Below are positions 1 to 8,458 of a DNA stretch of 64,000 nt, in pieces. The DNA lies in assembly GCF_001280515.1 (NCBI RefSeq), contig NZ_LBIQ01000035.1, forward strand, positions 186,001-250,000, written 5' to 3'. Below the pieces are notes generated by a model. It was not told the origin of the DNA and did no database searches. It worked only from the letters and a program-made list of their open reading frames with translations. Each line of letters starts with the position of its first letter. Within the stretch, counting starts at the first letter, position 1. A program made the translations under genes and the position numbers. Source of the DNA: Mangrovimonas sp. ST2L15. GTDB lineage: Bacteria > Bacteroidota > Bacteroidia > Flavobacteriales > Flavobacteriaceae.

Positions 1-801
1 TTCGGAAAAATCAAGAGAGGTAACCGTGAAATTATCGTTGAGTCCAAATTAGGAGAAATTAAGAAGTACTTAGTTAAACTATCAAATCAAATCTTGGTAC
101 AAGAGAATGACTTTGTGAAAGCTGGTATGCCATTGTCTGATGGATCAATTACTCCAGATGATATCTTAAATATCAAAGGACCATCTGCTGTACAACAGTA
201 CTTAGTGAACGAAGTTCAAGAAGTATACCGTTTACAAGGGGTGAAGATTAATGATAAGCACTTTGAGGTTATTGTAAGACAAATGATGCGTAAGGTACAA
301 ATCATTGATTCTGGTGATACCACGTTCTTAGAAGATCAATTAGCTCATAAATCTGATTTCATTAACGAAAATGACAAGATTTTCGGAATGAAGGTTGTTG
401 AAGATGCTGGTGATTCTGATAACTTGAAGCCGGGTCAAATTCTTACTCCAAGAGAATTGAGAGATGAGAATTCTATTTTACGTAGAGAAGATAAGAATCT
501 GGTTGTAGCTAGAGACGCTAGACCAGCTACAGCTTCTCCGATATTACAAGGTATTACAAGAGCGTCACTACAAACGAAGTCATTTATCTCTGCAGCTTCC
601 TTCCAGGAAACTACTAAAGTTCTTAACGAAGCAGCTGTAAATGGTAAAGTGGACTATCTTGAAGGACTAAAAGAAAATGTTATTGTAGGTCACAGAATTC
701 CAGCTGGTACTGGTATGAGAACCTATGACAATATAATAGTTGGTTCTAAAGAAGAGTTTGAAGAAATGATGCAAGCCAAACAAGAAGTAAATTATAACTA
801 A
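1..801 (+). CDS. rpoC: DNA-directed RNA polymerase subunit beta' (3' part)
   Basis: This is the C-terminal end of the beta' subunit of RNA polymerase; the reading frame is open from base 1, so the start lies upstream of the window. Recognisable conserved C-terminal stretches include [30 protein letters not shown], and near the end [18 protein letters not shown] followed by [13 protein letters not shown]. These belong to the last RpoC domains, which pack around the secondary channel and bind omega. The gene ends in a TAA directly before a strong hairpin terminator. The first in-frame start-like codon here (TTG at 94) is internal and is not a real start. Housekeeping gene, certain identification. 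Confidence 0.98.
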   Translation, partial: FGKIKRGNREIIVESKLGEIKKYLVKLSNQILVQENDFVKAGMPLSDGSITPDDILNIKGPSAVQQYLVNEVQEVYRLQGVKINDKHFEVIVRQMMRKVQIIDSGDTTFLEDQLAHKSDFINENDKIFGMKVVEDAGDSDNLKPGQILTPRELRDENSILRREDKNLVVARDARPATASPILQGITRASLQTKSFISAASFQETTKVLNEAAVNGKVDYLEGLKENVIVGHRIPAGTGMRTYDNIIVGSKEEFEEMMQAKQEVNYN

Positions 802-803
802 AA

Positions 804-836
804 AGAATTCCCGCGTTAAGCGGGATTCTTTTTTTA
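804..836 (+). terminator. Rho-independent terminator after rpoC
   Basis: A GC-rich stem (CCCGC pairing with GCGGG, extended by GAAT/ATTC with one bulged T) around a short loop is followed by seven or more T residues. It lies three bases after the rpoC stop and separates rpoC from the DUF3467 gene. Confidence 0.9.
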
Positions 837-853
837 ATTCATATCAAAGTATT

Positions 854-1171
854 ATGGCAGAAGATCAAAAAAATAAAAAGCCAGGACAAATCAATATTGA
901 ATTGGATGAAAAAGTAGCAGAAGGAACTTATTCCAATCTGGCTATAATCAATCATTCGGTTTCAGAATTTGTAGTGGATTTTATAAGTATTATGCCAGGA
1001 ACACCTAAGAGTAAGGTGAAATCTCGTATTATTTTGACACCACAACATGCCAAACGTTTGTTGAAAGCCTTAGCCGATAATGTGCAAAGATTTGAAAATA
1101 ATCATGGTGAAATCAAAGATTATGAGCAACCACCGATTCCATTGAATTTTGGGCCAACAGGTGAAGCCTAA
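854..1171 (+). CDS. DUF3467 domain-containing protein
   Basis: A 105-residue protein matching the DUF3467 family, which is widespread in Bacteroidota and commonly sits directly after rpoC. It has no signal peptide or membrane segment. Visible family features are the acidic start of the domain (INIELDEKVAEGTYSNLA), a hydrophobic core around FVVDFISIMPG, and the RIILTPQHAKRLLKAL helix. The function of the family is not established. It has its own terminator on each side and so is probably a single-gene transcript. The call to the family is confident; no function is inferred. Confidence 0.9.
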   Translation: MAEDQKNKKPGQINIELDEKVAEGTYSNLAIINHSVSEFVVDFISIMPGTPKSKVKSRIILTPQHAKRLLKALADNVQRFENNHGEIKDYEQPPIPLNFGPTGEA

Positions 1172-1180
1172 TTAAAATTA

Positions 1181-1212
1181 AAAACCCTTTGAATATTCAA
1201 AGGGTTTTTTGT
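1181..1212. terminator. Bidirectional terminator
   Basis: A perfect 13-bp stem (AAAACCCTTTGAA pairing with TTCAAAGGGTTTT) has an A-run on one side and a T-run on the other, so it can end both the DUF3467 transcript (plus strand) and the convergent ferredoxin-like gene (minus strand). Confidence 0.88.
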
Positions 1213-1226
1213 TTTTTAAAAGTTAG

Positions 1227-1460
1227 CTAGCTTGCTCGTTTCTTTGTATTTCTACAATACTTCAAAGCTTTTGAAGGGCATTTCTTGATTTGGTTGATAA
1301 TTCTTTCAGACTCAGCACCATCGAGTTTAACCCATGGAATAACTGATGTTCTAAAAACATCCGAAAGCTCTTTAGCACATCTTTCGGCATGAATACACAA
1401 CCTAGGTTCGTAGGTTACAGTAATGTCTTCATTACTGTACACATTGGCATGTGTTTCCAT
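1227..1460 (-). CDS. (4Fe-4S) mono-cluster ferredoxin-like protein (Fer4_19)
   Basis: A 77-residue protein of the divergent 4Fe-4S mono-cluster family (Fer4_19). The pattern CIHAERCAKEL followed later by IKKCPSKALKYC gives the four-cysteine set expected for one cluster, and the VIPWVKLDG segment between them is typical. It is probably a small cytoplasmic electron carrier or iron-sulfur protein; partner unknown. The frame can be extended to a TTG at 1490, giving 87 residues, but the ATG at 1460 (METHANVYSN) fits the usual family length better, so I chose it. It is convergent with the DUF3467 gene and monocistronic. Confidence 0.82.
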   Translation of the reverse strand: METHANVYSNEDITVTYEPRLCIHAERCAKELSDVFRTSVIPWVKLDGAESERIINQIKKCPSKALKYCRNTKKRAS

Positions 1461-1612
1461 AAGTAGATTATTTTTGGGGTTTATAATCAAGTATGAATTT
1501 ACAGATTGTTTTTAATATTTTCATAAAATAATCGACAATCAGCACCATTATTTTTAAATATTCTCAATTTCGTATAATAATTCTTACGGAATTGATATCG
1601 TTATTTAAATTA

Positions 1613-3214
1613 TTAATTAAATTCTGATGTCAAATGAAATTTAATACTAGGATATTTTTGTTGTGTCATTTGTAATGAAAACATCGAGTCTGCCAAAAAT
1701 ACGAGTTGGCCTCTTTTATCTTTAGCCAAATAGCGTTGTTTTACTCTTAAGAATTCTTTGTATTCTTCATTTTTTGGATCATCAGGATCTACCCAGCATG
1801 CTTTGTGTACCGCAACACTTTCATAAGTACATTTAGCCCCATATTCATGCTCCAATCGATATTGTATGACTTCATATTGAAGTGCTCCTACGGTTCCAAT
1901 GACTTTACGGCCGTTGAGTTCCAATGTAAATAACTGGGCAACACCTTCATCCATTAATTGATCAATACCTTTATTTAGCTGTTTTGATTTTAGCGGATCA
2001 GCGTTATTGATGTATCTAAAGTGCTCTGGAGAGAAACTAGGAATTCCTTTGTAATGGATTTCTTCTCCTTCCGTCAAGGTATCTCCAATTTTAAAGTTTC
2101 CTGTATCGTGAAGTCCCACTATATCTCCTGGAAAGGAGATATCTACAATTTCTTTTTTCTCAGCAAAAAAAGCATTCGGACTTGAGAATTTTAATTTTTT
2201 ACCATGGCGTACGTGTAGGTAAGGTGTATTGCGCTTAAATTCTCCAGAAACAATTTTTATAAAGGCCAATCGGTCTCTGTGATTGGGATCCATGTTGGCA
2301 TGGATTTTAAATACAAATCCGGAAAAACTTGTTTCATCAGGTTGTACCAAGCGTTCTTCACTTTGTTTAGGTCTGGGTTTCGGTGCGATCTCCACAAAGC
2401 AATCTAAAAGTTCACGCACCCCGAAATTATTAAGAGCAGAGCCAAAAAATACTGGTTGCTGTTCTCCATTTAAGTAAGCCTCTTTATCAAAGGTAGGGTA
2501 GATGCCTTCAACCAACTCAACCTCTTCCCTTAAAGTATTGGCTGCTTTTTCGCCTACTAATTTATCTAATTCGGGAGCACTAAGATCATTGATTTCTATA
2601 GTTTCCTCTATATCCTTTCTACTATCACCTGTAAATAGATTGATATTTTTCTCCCAGATATTATAGATACCTTTAAATTCATATCCCATACCTATAGGAA
2701 AACTTAATGGCACTACGTGAAGCCCTAATTTTTGTTCGATTTCATCCAATAGGTCAAAGGCATCCTTTCCTTCTCGGTCTAATTTATTGATGAAAACAAT
2801 CATAGGAATGTTTCTCATCCTACAAACTTCAACCAACTTTTCAGTTTGTTCCTCAACCCCTTTAGCCACATCAATTACTACAATTACACTATCTACAGCC
2901 GTTAAGGTTCTAAAGGTGTCTTCGGCAAAATCCTTGTGCCCGGGAGTGTCCAAAATGTTAATTTTAAAACCATCATATTCAAAAGCTAGAACAGAGGTTG
3001 CAACGGAAATTCCACGTTGACGTTCAATTTCCATAAAGTCACTAGTTGCTCCTTTCTTTATTTTGTTGCTTTTTACAGCACCTGCTTCTTGAATAGCACC
3101 TCCAAATAAAAGTAGCTTCTCCGTTAAGGTTGTTTTACCTGCATCTGGATGCGAAATAATTCCAAAGGTTCGTCTTCTGTTGATTTCTTTTATAAAACTC
3201 ATATTTTCACTCAA
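1613..3214 (-). CDS. prfC: Peptide chain release factor 3 (RF3)
   Basis: RF3 is a GTPase that recycles class-I release factors from the ribosome after termination. The 533-residue protein has the expected length. The G1 loop SHPDAGKTT is at residues 21-29, the G3 motif DTPGH at 89-93 and the G4 motif NKLD at 143-146. These are followed by the domain II/III stretch with FVFKIHANMDPNHRDRLAF, which distinguishes RF3 from EF-G. It is transcribed divergently from the idi operon over a 112-bp intergenic region. Nothing looks unusual. Confidence 0.97.
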   Translation of the reverse strand: MSENMSFIKEINRRRTFGIISHPDAGKTTLTEKLLLFGGAIQEAGAVKSNKIKKGATSDFMEIERQRGISVATSVLAFEYDGFKINILDTPGHKDFAEDTFRTLTAVDSVIVVIDVAKGVEEQTEKLVEVCRMRNIPMIVFINKLDREGKDAFDLLDEIEQKLGLHVVPLSFPIGMGYEFKGIYNIWEKNINLFTGDSRKDIEETIEINDLSAPELDKLVGEKAANTLREEVELVEGIYPTFDKEAYLNGEQQPVFFGSALNNFGVRELLDCFVEIAPKPRPKQSEERLVQPDETSFSGFVFKIHANMDPNHRDRLAFIKIVSGEFKRNTPYLHVRHGKKLKFSSPNAFFAEKKEIVDISFPGDIVGLHDTGNFKIGDTLTEGEEIHYKGIPSFSPEHFRYINNADPLKSKQLNKGIDQLMDEGVAQLFTLELNGRKVIGTVGALQYEVIQYRLEHEYGAKCTYESVAVHKACWVDPDDPKNEEYKEFLRVKQRYLAKDKRGQLVFLADSMFSLQMTQQKYPSIKFHLTSEFN

Positions 3215-3282
3215 ATGGGTTGCAAAGATACTATTATTAATGTCATATCGATAGTGAGTATGTCTATGATTTAATTTTAATA

Positions 3283-3322
3283 TAAGTTTGATTAAATTTT
3301 TAAATCAGGATTGGTATTTTTA
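3283..3322 (+). promoter_or_regulatory. idi: Candidate promoter(s) of the idi-queD-manA operon
   Basis: Two elements resembling the Bacteroidota -7 consensus TAnnTTTG lie just before idi: TAAGTTTG at 3283-3290 and TATTTTTA at 3315-3322. The second ends only 4 bases before the ATG at 3327, so it would give a nearly leaderless mRNA. No convincing -33 TTG at the right spacing was found for the first. Confidence 0.4.
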
Positions 3323-3326
3323 CACT

Positions 3327-3854
3327 ATGAAAGAGGAGAAAGTTATTTTAGTTAACGAAAAGGATGAACCCATTGGGTTGATGGAAAAAATGGAAGCACA
3401 TGAAAAGGGTTTGCTTCACAGAGCTTTTTCAGTATTTGTTTTTAATGATAGAAATGAACTTATGTTGCAGCAAAGGGCTGCCCATAAATACCATTCCCCG
3501 TTTTTATGGACCAATACCTGTTGTAGCCATCAAAGAGAAGGGGAAAGCAATATAGAAGCAGGAAAAAGGAGGTTGATGGAGGAAATGGGATTTTCGTGTG
3601 ATTTAGAGGATACAATATCCTTTATTTATAAGGCACCTTTTGACAATGGATTGACAGAACACGAATTTGACCACATTCTAATAGGGCACTATAATGAAGC
3701 TCCACAACTCAACCCAGATGAAGTTATGGATTGGAAATGGATGTCGTTGGAAGAAGTTCATGCTGACATAGCTTCACATCCCGAAAAATATACAGCGTGG
3801 TTTAAAATAATCTTTGATAAATTTTACGAACATATCAATATTTCAAAAGCATGA
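3327..3854 (+). CDS. idi: Isopentenyl-diphosphate delta-isomerase, type I
   Basis: This Nudix-fold enzyme interconverts isopentenyl and dimethylallyl diphosphate for isoprenoid synthesis (quinones, carotenoids, undecaprenol). With the ATG at 3327 the protein is 175 residues. The catalytic cysteine motif is WTNTCCSH (Cys66), followed by the Nudix-like helix EAGKRRLMEEMGF and the acidic EHEFDHIL segment. A TTG at 3288 extends the frame by 13 residues, but promoter-like sequence lies inside that extension, so 3327 is preferred. The stop overlaps the queD start by 4 bases, which indicates translational coupling in an operon with queD and manA. Confidence 0.94.
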   Translation: MKEEKVILVNEKDEPIGLMEKMEAHEKGLLHRAFSVFVFNDRNELMLQQRAAHKYHSPFLWTNTCCSHQREGESNIEAGKRRLMEEMGFSCDLEDTISFIYKAPFDNGLTEHEFDHILIGHYNEAPQLNPDEVMDWKWMSLEEVHADIASHPEKYTAWFKIIFDKFYEHINISKA

Positions 3855-4261
3855 GATTAACGGTTAGTAGAAAAGCACATTTTAATGCAGCTCATAGATT
3901 ATTCAGAAAGGATTGGAGTGATGAAAAAAACTTTGAGGTGTTTGGTAAATGCAGTAATCCCCATTTCCATGGTCATAATTACGAGTTAATTGTAAGTGTC
4001 ACTGGGCGAATCAATCCTGAGACTGGATTTGTAATAGATATGAAGTTTCTTAAGGAATTGATTAGAGAAGAAATAGAGGAGGCTTTTGATCATAAGAATC
4101 TCAATCTAGAAGTTGAAGAATTTAAAGATTTAAACCCAACCGCCGAGAATATAGCTGTCGTTATTTATAAAAAATTACGTCCCAAATTACGAGAACAAGT
4201 AGATTTGGAAGTTACCCTTTATGAAACCCCAAGAAATTTTGTAACCTATACAGGTAGTTAA
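3851..4261 (+). CDS. queD: 6-carboxytetrahydropterin / 6-pyruvoyltetrahydropterin synthase family protein
   Basis: A 136-residue enzyme of the QueD/PTPS family. It converts dihydroneopterin triphosphate to a 6-substituted tetrahydropterin, usually on the queuosine (preQ0) pathway. The zinc ligands are His15 (in NAAHRL) and the two His of HGHNYEL (40 and 42); Cys34 in GKCSNP is the likely catalytic nucleophile. The family motif DHKNLN near residue 80 and the C-terminal YETPRN are present. It overlaps idi by 4 bases and ends 4 bases before manA. No other queuosine gene is in the window, so queuosine versus a pterin-cofactor role cannot be settled here. Confidence 0.9.
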   Translation: MRLTVSRKAHFNAAHRLFRKDWSDEKNFEVFGKCSNPHFHGHNYELIVSVTGRINPETGFVIDMKFLKELIREEIEEAFDHKNLNLEVEEFKDLNPTAENIAVVIYKKLRPKLREQVDLEVTLYETPRNFVTYTGS

Positions 4262-4265
4262 TTAT

Positions 4266-5237
4266 ATGAATGAATTATTATACCCCATTAAATTTGAACC
4301 TATACTTAAGGAACGAATTTGGGGAGGTACCAAGCTTAAAACGTATTTTGGAAAATCCAGCAAATTGGAAAAAGTAGGAGAGAGCTGGGAAATAAGTGAT
4401 GTAAAAGGGGATACCTCTGTGGTATCCAATGGACCTTTACAAGGAACAACATTGAAGGAATTACTCACTAAATATAGAGGAGGGCTTATCGGACTTCAGA
4501 ATTATAAAATCTTTAATGAACAGTTTCCTTTGCTAATCAAGTTTATTGATGCTAAGGAAGATTTGTCAATTCAATTGCACCCAAATGACCAATTGGCAAA
4601 GGAGCGCCATAATTCTTTTGGAAAGACCGAAATGTGGTATGTGGTACAGGCCGATGAAAATGCCAATTTGATTGTGGGATTTAATCAGAAGGTGACTCCA
4701 GGAGTTTACTTGGAAAATCTGGAAAATAAAACCTTACCGGCTATTCTGAATACTGAGAAAGTGAAAGCAGGTGATACCTTTTTTATTGAAGTAGGTAGAA
4801 TACATGCTATAGGTGCGGGAGTTATGGTAGCTGAGATCCAACAAACATCTGATATTACCTATAGGGTTTATGATTGGGATCGCCTAGATGACCATGGAAA
4901 TTCCAGGGAGCTTCATAATGATTTGGCTATAGATGCCATTAACTATGATATGCCTGATAATTTCAAAATATCATATGAGAAGACGGTTAACCAAACAAAT
5001 GAGATGGTAGAATGTCCCTATTTTAAAACCAACTTCATCCATTTGACAGATACCTTAATTAAGCATAACAGTAAGGATTCCTTTTTGATTTATATGTGTG
5101 TGGAAGGGGAAGCAGAAATTCAAACCCAAGATTACAAAGAAACCATTAAGCAAGGAGAAACCGTACTTCTTCCAGCAGCTGTAGAGCATTTTAAAATATT
5201 GGCTAAGAATGCAAAGCTATTGGAAGTTTATGTATAA
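4266..5237 (+). CDS. manA: Class I mannose-6-phosphate isomerase
   Basis: A 323-residue cupin-type phosphomannose isomerase that interconverts fructose-6-phosphate and mannose-6-phosphate for GDP-mannose and polysaccharide synthesis. Seen are the N-terminal FEPILKERIWGGTKL, the zinc-site motifs IQLHPND and GKTEMWYV, and GRIHAIGAGVMVAEIQQ with the active-site region DITYRVYDWDR downstream. This is the short bacterial form without the large eukaryotic insertion. It is third in the idi-queD-manA operon (4-base gap). Substrate assignment is by family; some paralogues act on related sugars. Confidence 0.92.
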   Translation: MNELLYPIKFEPILKERIWGGTKLKTYFGKSSKLEKVGESWEISDVKGDTSVVSNGPLQGTTLKELLTKYRGGLIGLQNYKIFNEQFPLLIKFIDAKEDLSIQLHPNDQLAKERHNSFGKTEMWYVVQADENANLIVGFNQKVTPGVYLENLENKTLPAILNTEKVKAGDTFFIEVGRIHAIGAGVMVAEIQQTSDITYRVYDWDRLDDHGNSRELHNDLAIDAINYDMPDNFKISYEKTVNQTNEMVECPYFKTNFIHLTDTLIKHNSKDSFLIYMCVEGEAEIQTQDYKETIKQGETVLLPAAVEHFKILAKNAKLLEVYV

Positions 5238-5242
5238 TTTTG
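5235..5242 (+). promoter_or_regulatory. Candidate -7 element for the 89-residue gene
   Basis: TAATTTTG matches TAnnTTTG exactly and overlaps the manA stop codon. A correctly spaced -33 TTG is not evident, so the call is tentative. Confidence 0.35.
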
Positions 5243-5265
5243 CAGATACATTAAAATTATAAATT

Positions 5266-5535
5266 ATGGCAAGTAAAAGAGACCTTAAGAAAGACATCAA
5301 TTATGTTTTAGGTGATATTATTGAAGCTGTTTACGTTTGGGAATATTCCAATCCAGAAAAAGACACTAAAAAAAGTGAGGCAATTATTGATGAAGCAATT
5401 GAAACTTTTGATTCATTAATGGCAAAGGTTAGTGATAGAAGTGTTGAAGATAAAAAAGCACACTTTAAATCTATTAACCAAGAATTGGAAAGCAAAGGAA
5501 AAGAACTGATAGAAAAAGTAAATAAACTGAGCTAA
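5266..5535 (+). CDS. Conserved small hypothetical protein
   Basis: An 89-residue, highly charged and probably all-helical cytoplasmic protein (MASKRDLKKDINYVLGDIIE at the start) with no signal peptide or membrane segment. I recognise it only as the kind of small hypothetical found in Flavobacteriaceae; no function can be given. It starts 28 bases after manA, with its own possible promoter, and lies directly upstream of tRNA-Thr. Confidence 0.75.
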   Translation: MASKRDLKKDINYVLGDIIEAVYVWEYSNPEKDTKKSEAIIDEAIETFDSLMAKVSDRSVEDKKAHFKSINQELESKGKELIEKVNKLS

Positions 5536-5551
5536 GATTTAAAAAAAATGT

Positions 5552-5582
5552 TTGCAGATGTCAAATCCATGATTGATATTTG
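5552..5582 (+). promoter_or_regulatory. Candidate tRNA-Thr promoter
   Basis: A -33 TTG (5552-5554), a 20-base spacer and GATATTTG (one mismatch to TAnnTTTG, 5575-5582) end 10 bases before the tRNA, matching the Bacteroidota primary-sigma promoter layout. Confidence 0.55.
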
Positions 5583-5592
5583 CAGCCGTTTT

Positions 5593-5666
5593 GCCTCCAT
5601 AGCTCAGTTGGCTAGAGCAGCTGATTTGTAATCAGCAGGTCGTGGGTTCGAGTCCCTCTGGAGGCT
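5593..5666 (+). tRNA. tRNA-Thr (anticodon TGT)
   Basis: A 74-base cloverleaf. The acceptor stem GCCTCCA pairs with TGGAGGC (discriminator T). A D-arm with AGCTCAGTTGGCTAGAGC follows. The anticodon stem GCTGA/TCAGC encloses loop TTTGTAA with anticodon TGT at 5627-5629, and the T-arm contains GGGTTCGAGTCCC. CCA is not encoded. A terminator hairpin follows directly. Confidence 0.97.
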
Positions 5667-5670
5667 CAAA

Positions 5671-5702
5671 AAAAATTCCACCTATTAGGTGGAATTTTTT
5701 TA
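5671..5702. terminator. Terminator after tRNA-Thr, shared with the DUF4369 gene
   Basis: The stem AATTCCACCT/AGGTGGAATT is flanked by an A-run and a T-run, so it can work in both directions. It ends the tRNA transcript on the plus strand and covers the stop of the convergent gene on the minus strand. Confidence 0.88.
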
Positions 5703-6392
5703 TTCTTTATTGTCTGCTATATGCTTTTCAAGCATCTTCCCGTATTTAGAGGCCTGCACTTTTGGAGTGAGTGATTGGTAAATGGTATCTAGCCATTTGG
5801 TTTGGGCATCGTAAATCTCGGTTAAGGTAATATAAGGAGCTACTTCACTGTCTTTATTATTGATTGCAAAGTTTACGGTAAATAAATACTTGCTTTTTAG
5901 TAACTTCTCCCAATCTTGAATATTTTTTTCAATCAAGGCACTATCTCCAGCTTTTTTGGCTTCAAATTCTTCCTTGATCAATTCCAGATTTTTATCCTTG
6001 TATCTTGTAATAACCTTTAGGTAATCTTCATAAAGTTTTTGTTGTTCAGACCCATTAATTTTGGCATCTACCATAAAGTTTTTTAGGGTAGAGTTTATCT
6101 CGGTAGTCCCCTTGTCTGCAAAAAAGACAATTTTTTCATCCGGTTTGCTTTGGTTGTTCTTATCTAAGCTTAGATAGAAAGCTTCTGGAGTTTCTATATC
6201 ACTATAAAGTATAAAATCTGAGGAGCCATTCAAGGCAACAGAGTCCACAGTTACAATGGTAGAATCTTGTTGTTTTTCTAAATAAATGGTTCCTTTTTTT
6301 AGTCCTTCAATATGTCCTTTTACAGTAAGATCACGTTCTTTACTACAAGAGAGAATGGCTAATAAACAGATAAGGGCTGCTAGATGTTTCAT
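5700..6392 (-). CDS. DUF4369 domain-containing lipoprotein
   Basis: A 230-residue lipoprotein. Residues 1-16 form a signal ending in the lipobox AILSC. The region from about residue 22 to 120 (DLTVKGHIEGLKKGTIYLEK and following) resembles DUF4369, the domain that normally precedes a thioredoxin-like domain in Bacteroidota proteins. The rest is a lysine/glutamate-rich helical region, and no CxxC thioredoxin motif is seen. It is therefore a stand-alone DUF4369 protein, probably in the periplasm. It lies 54 bases after the DUF819 gene on the same strand. Confidence 0.8.
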   Translation of the reverse strand: MKHLAALICLLAILSCSKERDLTVKGHIEGLKKGTIYLEKQQDSTIVTVDSVALNGSSDFILYSDIETPEAFYLSLDKNNQSKPDEKIVFFADKGTTEINSTLKNFMVDAKINGSEQQKLYEDYLKVITRYKDKNLELIKEEFEAKKAGDSALIEKNIQDWEKLLKSKYLFTVNFAINNKDSEVAPYITLTEIYDAQTKWLDTIYQSLTPKVQASKYGKMLEKHIADNKE

Positions 6393-6446
6393 TGAGTTAA
6401 TTCAAATTTTAATGGAAGCAAATATCTTATAATTATTGGTTTTTTA

Positions 6447-7712
6447 CTAACCTCCCGAGGCTATTTTCATTAATTCGGCACAAGCAATAGCGCCATAGGT
6501 TCCCACCACATAACCAAAGACGGCCAAAAGAGCACCAACTGTCGCCAATGAGGGATGAAAAGCAGCTGCAACCACTGGGGCCGAGGCTGCACCACCAACA
6601 TTGGCTTGACTACCAACGGCCAAGAAAAAATAAGGTGCTTTTATCATTTTAGCTACTACAATCAAAAGAATAACATGAATTAGCATCCAAACCAGTCCAA
6701 TTAAAATAAGTCCAGGGTTTTCAAACAATTTGGTGAGATCCATTTTCATTCCTATGGTGGCCACCAATATGTAAATAAAAACACTTCCAATTTTACTGGC
6801 TCCGGCGCCTTCTAGATTTTTGGCCTTTGTGAAAGAAAGGAGGATACCAATCAAAGTAGCAATAGAAATAAGCCAAAAGAACCCGCTTCCAAAGGATGAT
6901 AAAGCGCTTTTAGGGTCACTAATAATTTCGAAATGACTGCTTAAAAAAGTGGAGATTTTTTCTGAGCCAAAATGCGCTAATCCTACCGCCACAAAGGCAC
7001 ACATTAATATGAGCATGTAATCGGTTACCGTGGGTACTCTTTTTATTTTTTCACTAAAGTTTTGAACTTTGGTTTGAAGTTCGTCTATTGCTGTATTATC
7101 AGCTTGTAACCAAGAGTCGATTTTTTTTCGTTTCCCGATTCCCAATAGGATAACTGCCATCCAAATATTGGCCACTACAATGTCAACTAAGACCATACCG
7201 CCATAAAGTTCTTGGTTGAATTCATATATTTCCAACATGGCTGCTTGGTTGGCTCCACCACCTATCCAACTTCCAGCCAAAGTAGCCAATCCCCTCCAAA
7301 CGGCATCAAATCCGGCACCACCAACCGTTTCGGGAGAAAATATGGAAATGATTAAAATGGCGATAGGTCCACCAATGATAATTCCTATAGTGCCAGTAAA
7401 GAACATAACTAGTGCTTTCCAACCCAAATTAAAGACCGCTTTTAAATCGATGCTTAGAGTGAGTAAAACCAGAGATGCGGGTAGAAGATATCTACTGGCG
7501 ATAAAATAGGTTTTGGAAATCTCATCAGAAATTAAATTTAAAGAACTAAAGATGGCCGGAATAAAATAGCACATTAAGAGTCCTGGAATGTATTTGTAGA
7601 ACTTAGGCCAAAAACCTGTTTTTCTAGATTCAGTATAAAATACAAAGCCTAAGGCCAGCATTAATAAACCAAAAACGATGGCATCATTGGTAAAAACAGT
7701 TTCCTTTATCAT
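6447..7712 (-). CDS. DUF819 family integral membrane protein
   Basis: A 421-residue protein with about ten to twelve hydrophobic segments spread over the whole length. It resembles the DUF819/YjcL family, distantly related to sodium-dependent carboxylate-type transporters. Glycine-rich segments GSWIGGGANQAAM (about residue 150) and VGSQANVGGAASAPVVAAA (about residue 370) are characteristic inverted-repeat signatures. The role is probably transport, but the substrate is unknown. The orientation and spacing allow co-transcription with the DUF4369 gene downstream. Confidence 0.85.
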   Translation of the reverse strand: MIKETVFTNDAIVFGLLMLALGFVFYTESRKTGFWPKFYKYIPGLLMCYFIPAIFSSLNLISDEISKTYFIASRYLLPASLVLLTLSIDLKAVFNLGWKALVMFFTGTIGIIIGGPIAILIISIFSPETVGGAGFDAVWRGLATLAGSWIGGGANQAAMLEIYEFNQELYGGMVLVDIVVANIWMAVILLGIGKRKKIDSWLQADNTAIDELQTKVQNFSEKIKRVPTVTDYMLILMCAFVAVGLAHFGSEKISTFLSSHFEIISDPKSALSSFGSGFFWLISIATLIGILLSFTKAKNLEGAGASKIGSVFIYILVATIGMKMDLTKLFENPGLILIGLVWMLIHVILLIVVAKMIKAPYFFLAVGSQANVGGAASAPVVAAAFHPSLATVGALLAVFGYVVGTYGAIACAELMKIASGG

Positions 7713-7756
7713 AAATAAAAAGTTAAAGTGGCAAATTACCGAATACTTTATAAAAC

Positions 7757-7782
7757 AAAAAACGACCTACCGGTCGTTTTTA
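7757..7782. terminator. Terminator overlapping the end of the Arc-type gene
   Basis: The stem AAAAACGACC/GGTCGTTTTT flanks the 4-base loop TACC. Read on the minus strand, the stop codon of the Arc-type gene lies in the loop and a T-rich run follows. This closes the SPFH operon and separates it from the DUF819 gene. Confidence 0.8.
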
Positions 7783-7937
7783 TCTTTTTTGGGTTCTCTT
7801 TTGGCTTCTTTCAGACTTTGCATGAGCATCCATTCTATTTGACCATTGGTACTTCGAAATTCATCCGAAGCCCATTTTTCTATGGCTTTCAGCATGTCTT
7901 CGTTGATTCGTAACGCAAAGGCTTTCTTTTTGCTCAT
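7767..7937 (-). CDS. Arc-type ribbon-helix-helix DNA-binding protein
   Basis: A 56-residue protein read directly from the minus strand: it begins MSKKKAFALRINEDMLKAIE and continues with KWASDEFRSTNGQIEWMLMQ. The beta-strand KAFALRINEDML, helix AIEKWASDEF and helix TNGQIEWMLMQSLKEA form the complete RHH fold of Arc family DNA-binding proteins, which act as dimers. It is the last gene of a four-gene cluster with the SPFH protein, ending in its own terminator, and starts 10 bases after its neighbour. It is likely a local transcription regulator, possibly an autorepressor of this operon (inference). Confidence 0.88.
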   Translation of the reverse strand: MSKKKAFALRINEDMLKAIEKWASDEFRSTNGQIEWMLMQSLKEAKREPKKDKNDR

Positions 7938-7947
7938 AGTACTGGTT

Positions 7948-8451
7948 TTATATTTCGTACTCTTTCGACTTGAATTTTCTTATGGCATTGTAAAATTCTG
8001 AAGCTTTCTGAGTTCCTATTAAAATGGGTTTTTTTGAATTATATTTTATTTTGATTGCTTTATCTGTGCCAATGGAAGTGATACTATCCGTTTTAGAAAA
8101 AAAATTCCACTTACCTACACCGTAGCCATGATTCATGCTGGAATAATTTTGAATTTGAAAATCATTGATATTTTCAAAAGGAATTAACTTCCAGTTTCTA
8201 CAAAAAGGGGGATACTTATAAGAAACTCCCTGGGCATCCACTTTGGTGTACAAAGCGGAAAATCTTATAAAAAGAGCAATGAAAACATTTAGCAATAAAA
8301 TCATTCCTAGGCTAAACATAAATTCATTCATACTCATATTACCTTTTTTGACATCATTGTAAAGAATAAGTGAAACGACAAGTAAATCGGTGCCTAATAG
8401 TATGTAAATCCAATTCCCTACGCGTTGGGTTTCGTTAAATTCTTTAATCAT
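7948..8451 (-). CDS. Two-TM membrane protein, possibly PH-domain-like
   Basis: A 167-residue protein from the ATG at 8451. A start at 8481 would overlap the preceding DUF4177 gene and is less likely. There are two hydrophobic segments near residues 14-32 and 45-65, then a cytoplasmic domain of about 95 residues with WKLIPFENINDFQIQNYSSM and DKAIKIKYNSKKPILIGTQ. That layout (YPPF..., I.IP...I, IGT..., FYNAI) resembles bacterial PH-like domains (bPH), though the match is by eye. It is third in the SPFH operon, 7 bases after the DUF4177 stop. Confidence 0.72.
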   Translation of the reverse strand: MIKEFNETQRVGNWIYILLGTDLLVVSLILYNDVKKGNMSMNEFMFSLGMILLLNVFIALFIRFSALYTKVDAQGVSYKYPPFCRNWKLIPFENINDFQIQNYSSMNHGYGVGKWNFFSKTDSITSIGTDKAIKIKYNSKKPILIGTQKASEFYNAIRKFKSKEYEI

Positions 8452-8458
8452 GTTTCTA

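Noticed and set aside
1460-1490. TTG start adding ten residues to the ferredoxin-like protein
   Set aside because: The ATG at 1460 fits family length better and the extension has no conserved features.
5593-5666. tRNA-Thr as integration site of a mobile element
   Set aside because: No integrase, direct repeat of the tRNA 3' end or foreign gene content lies downstream.
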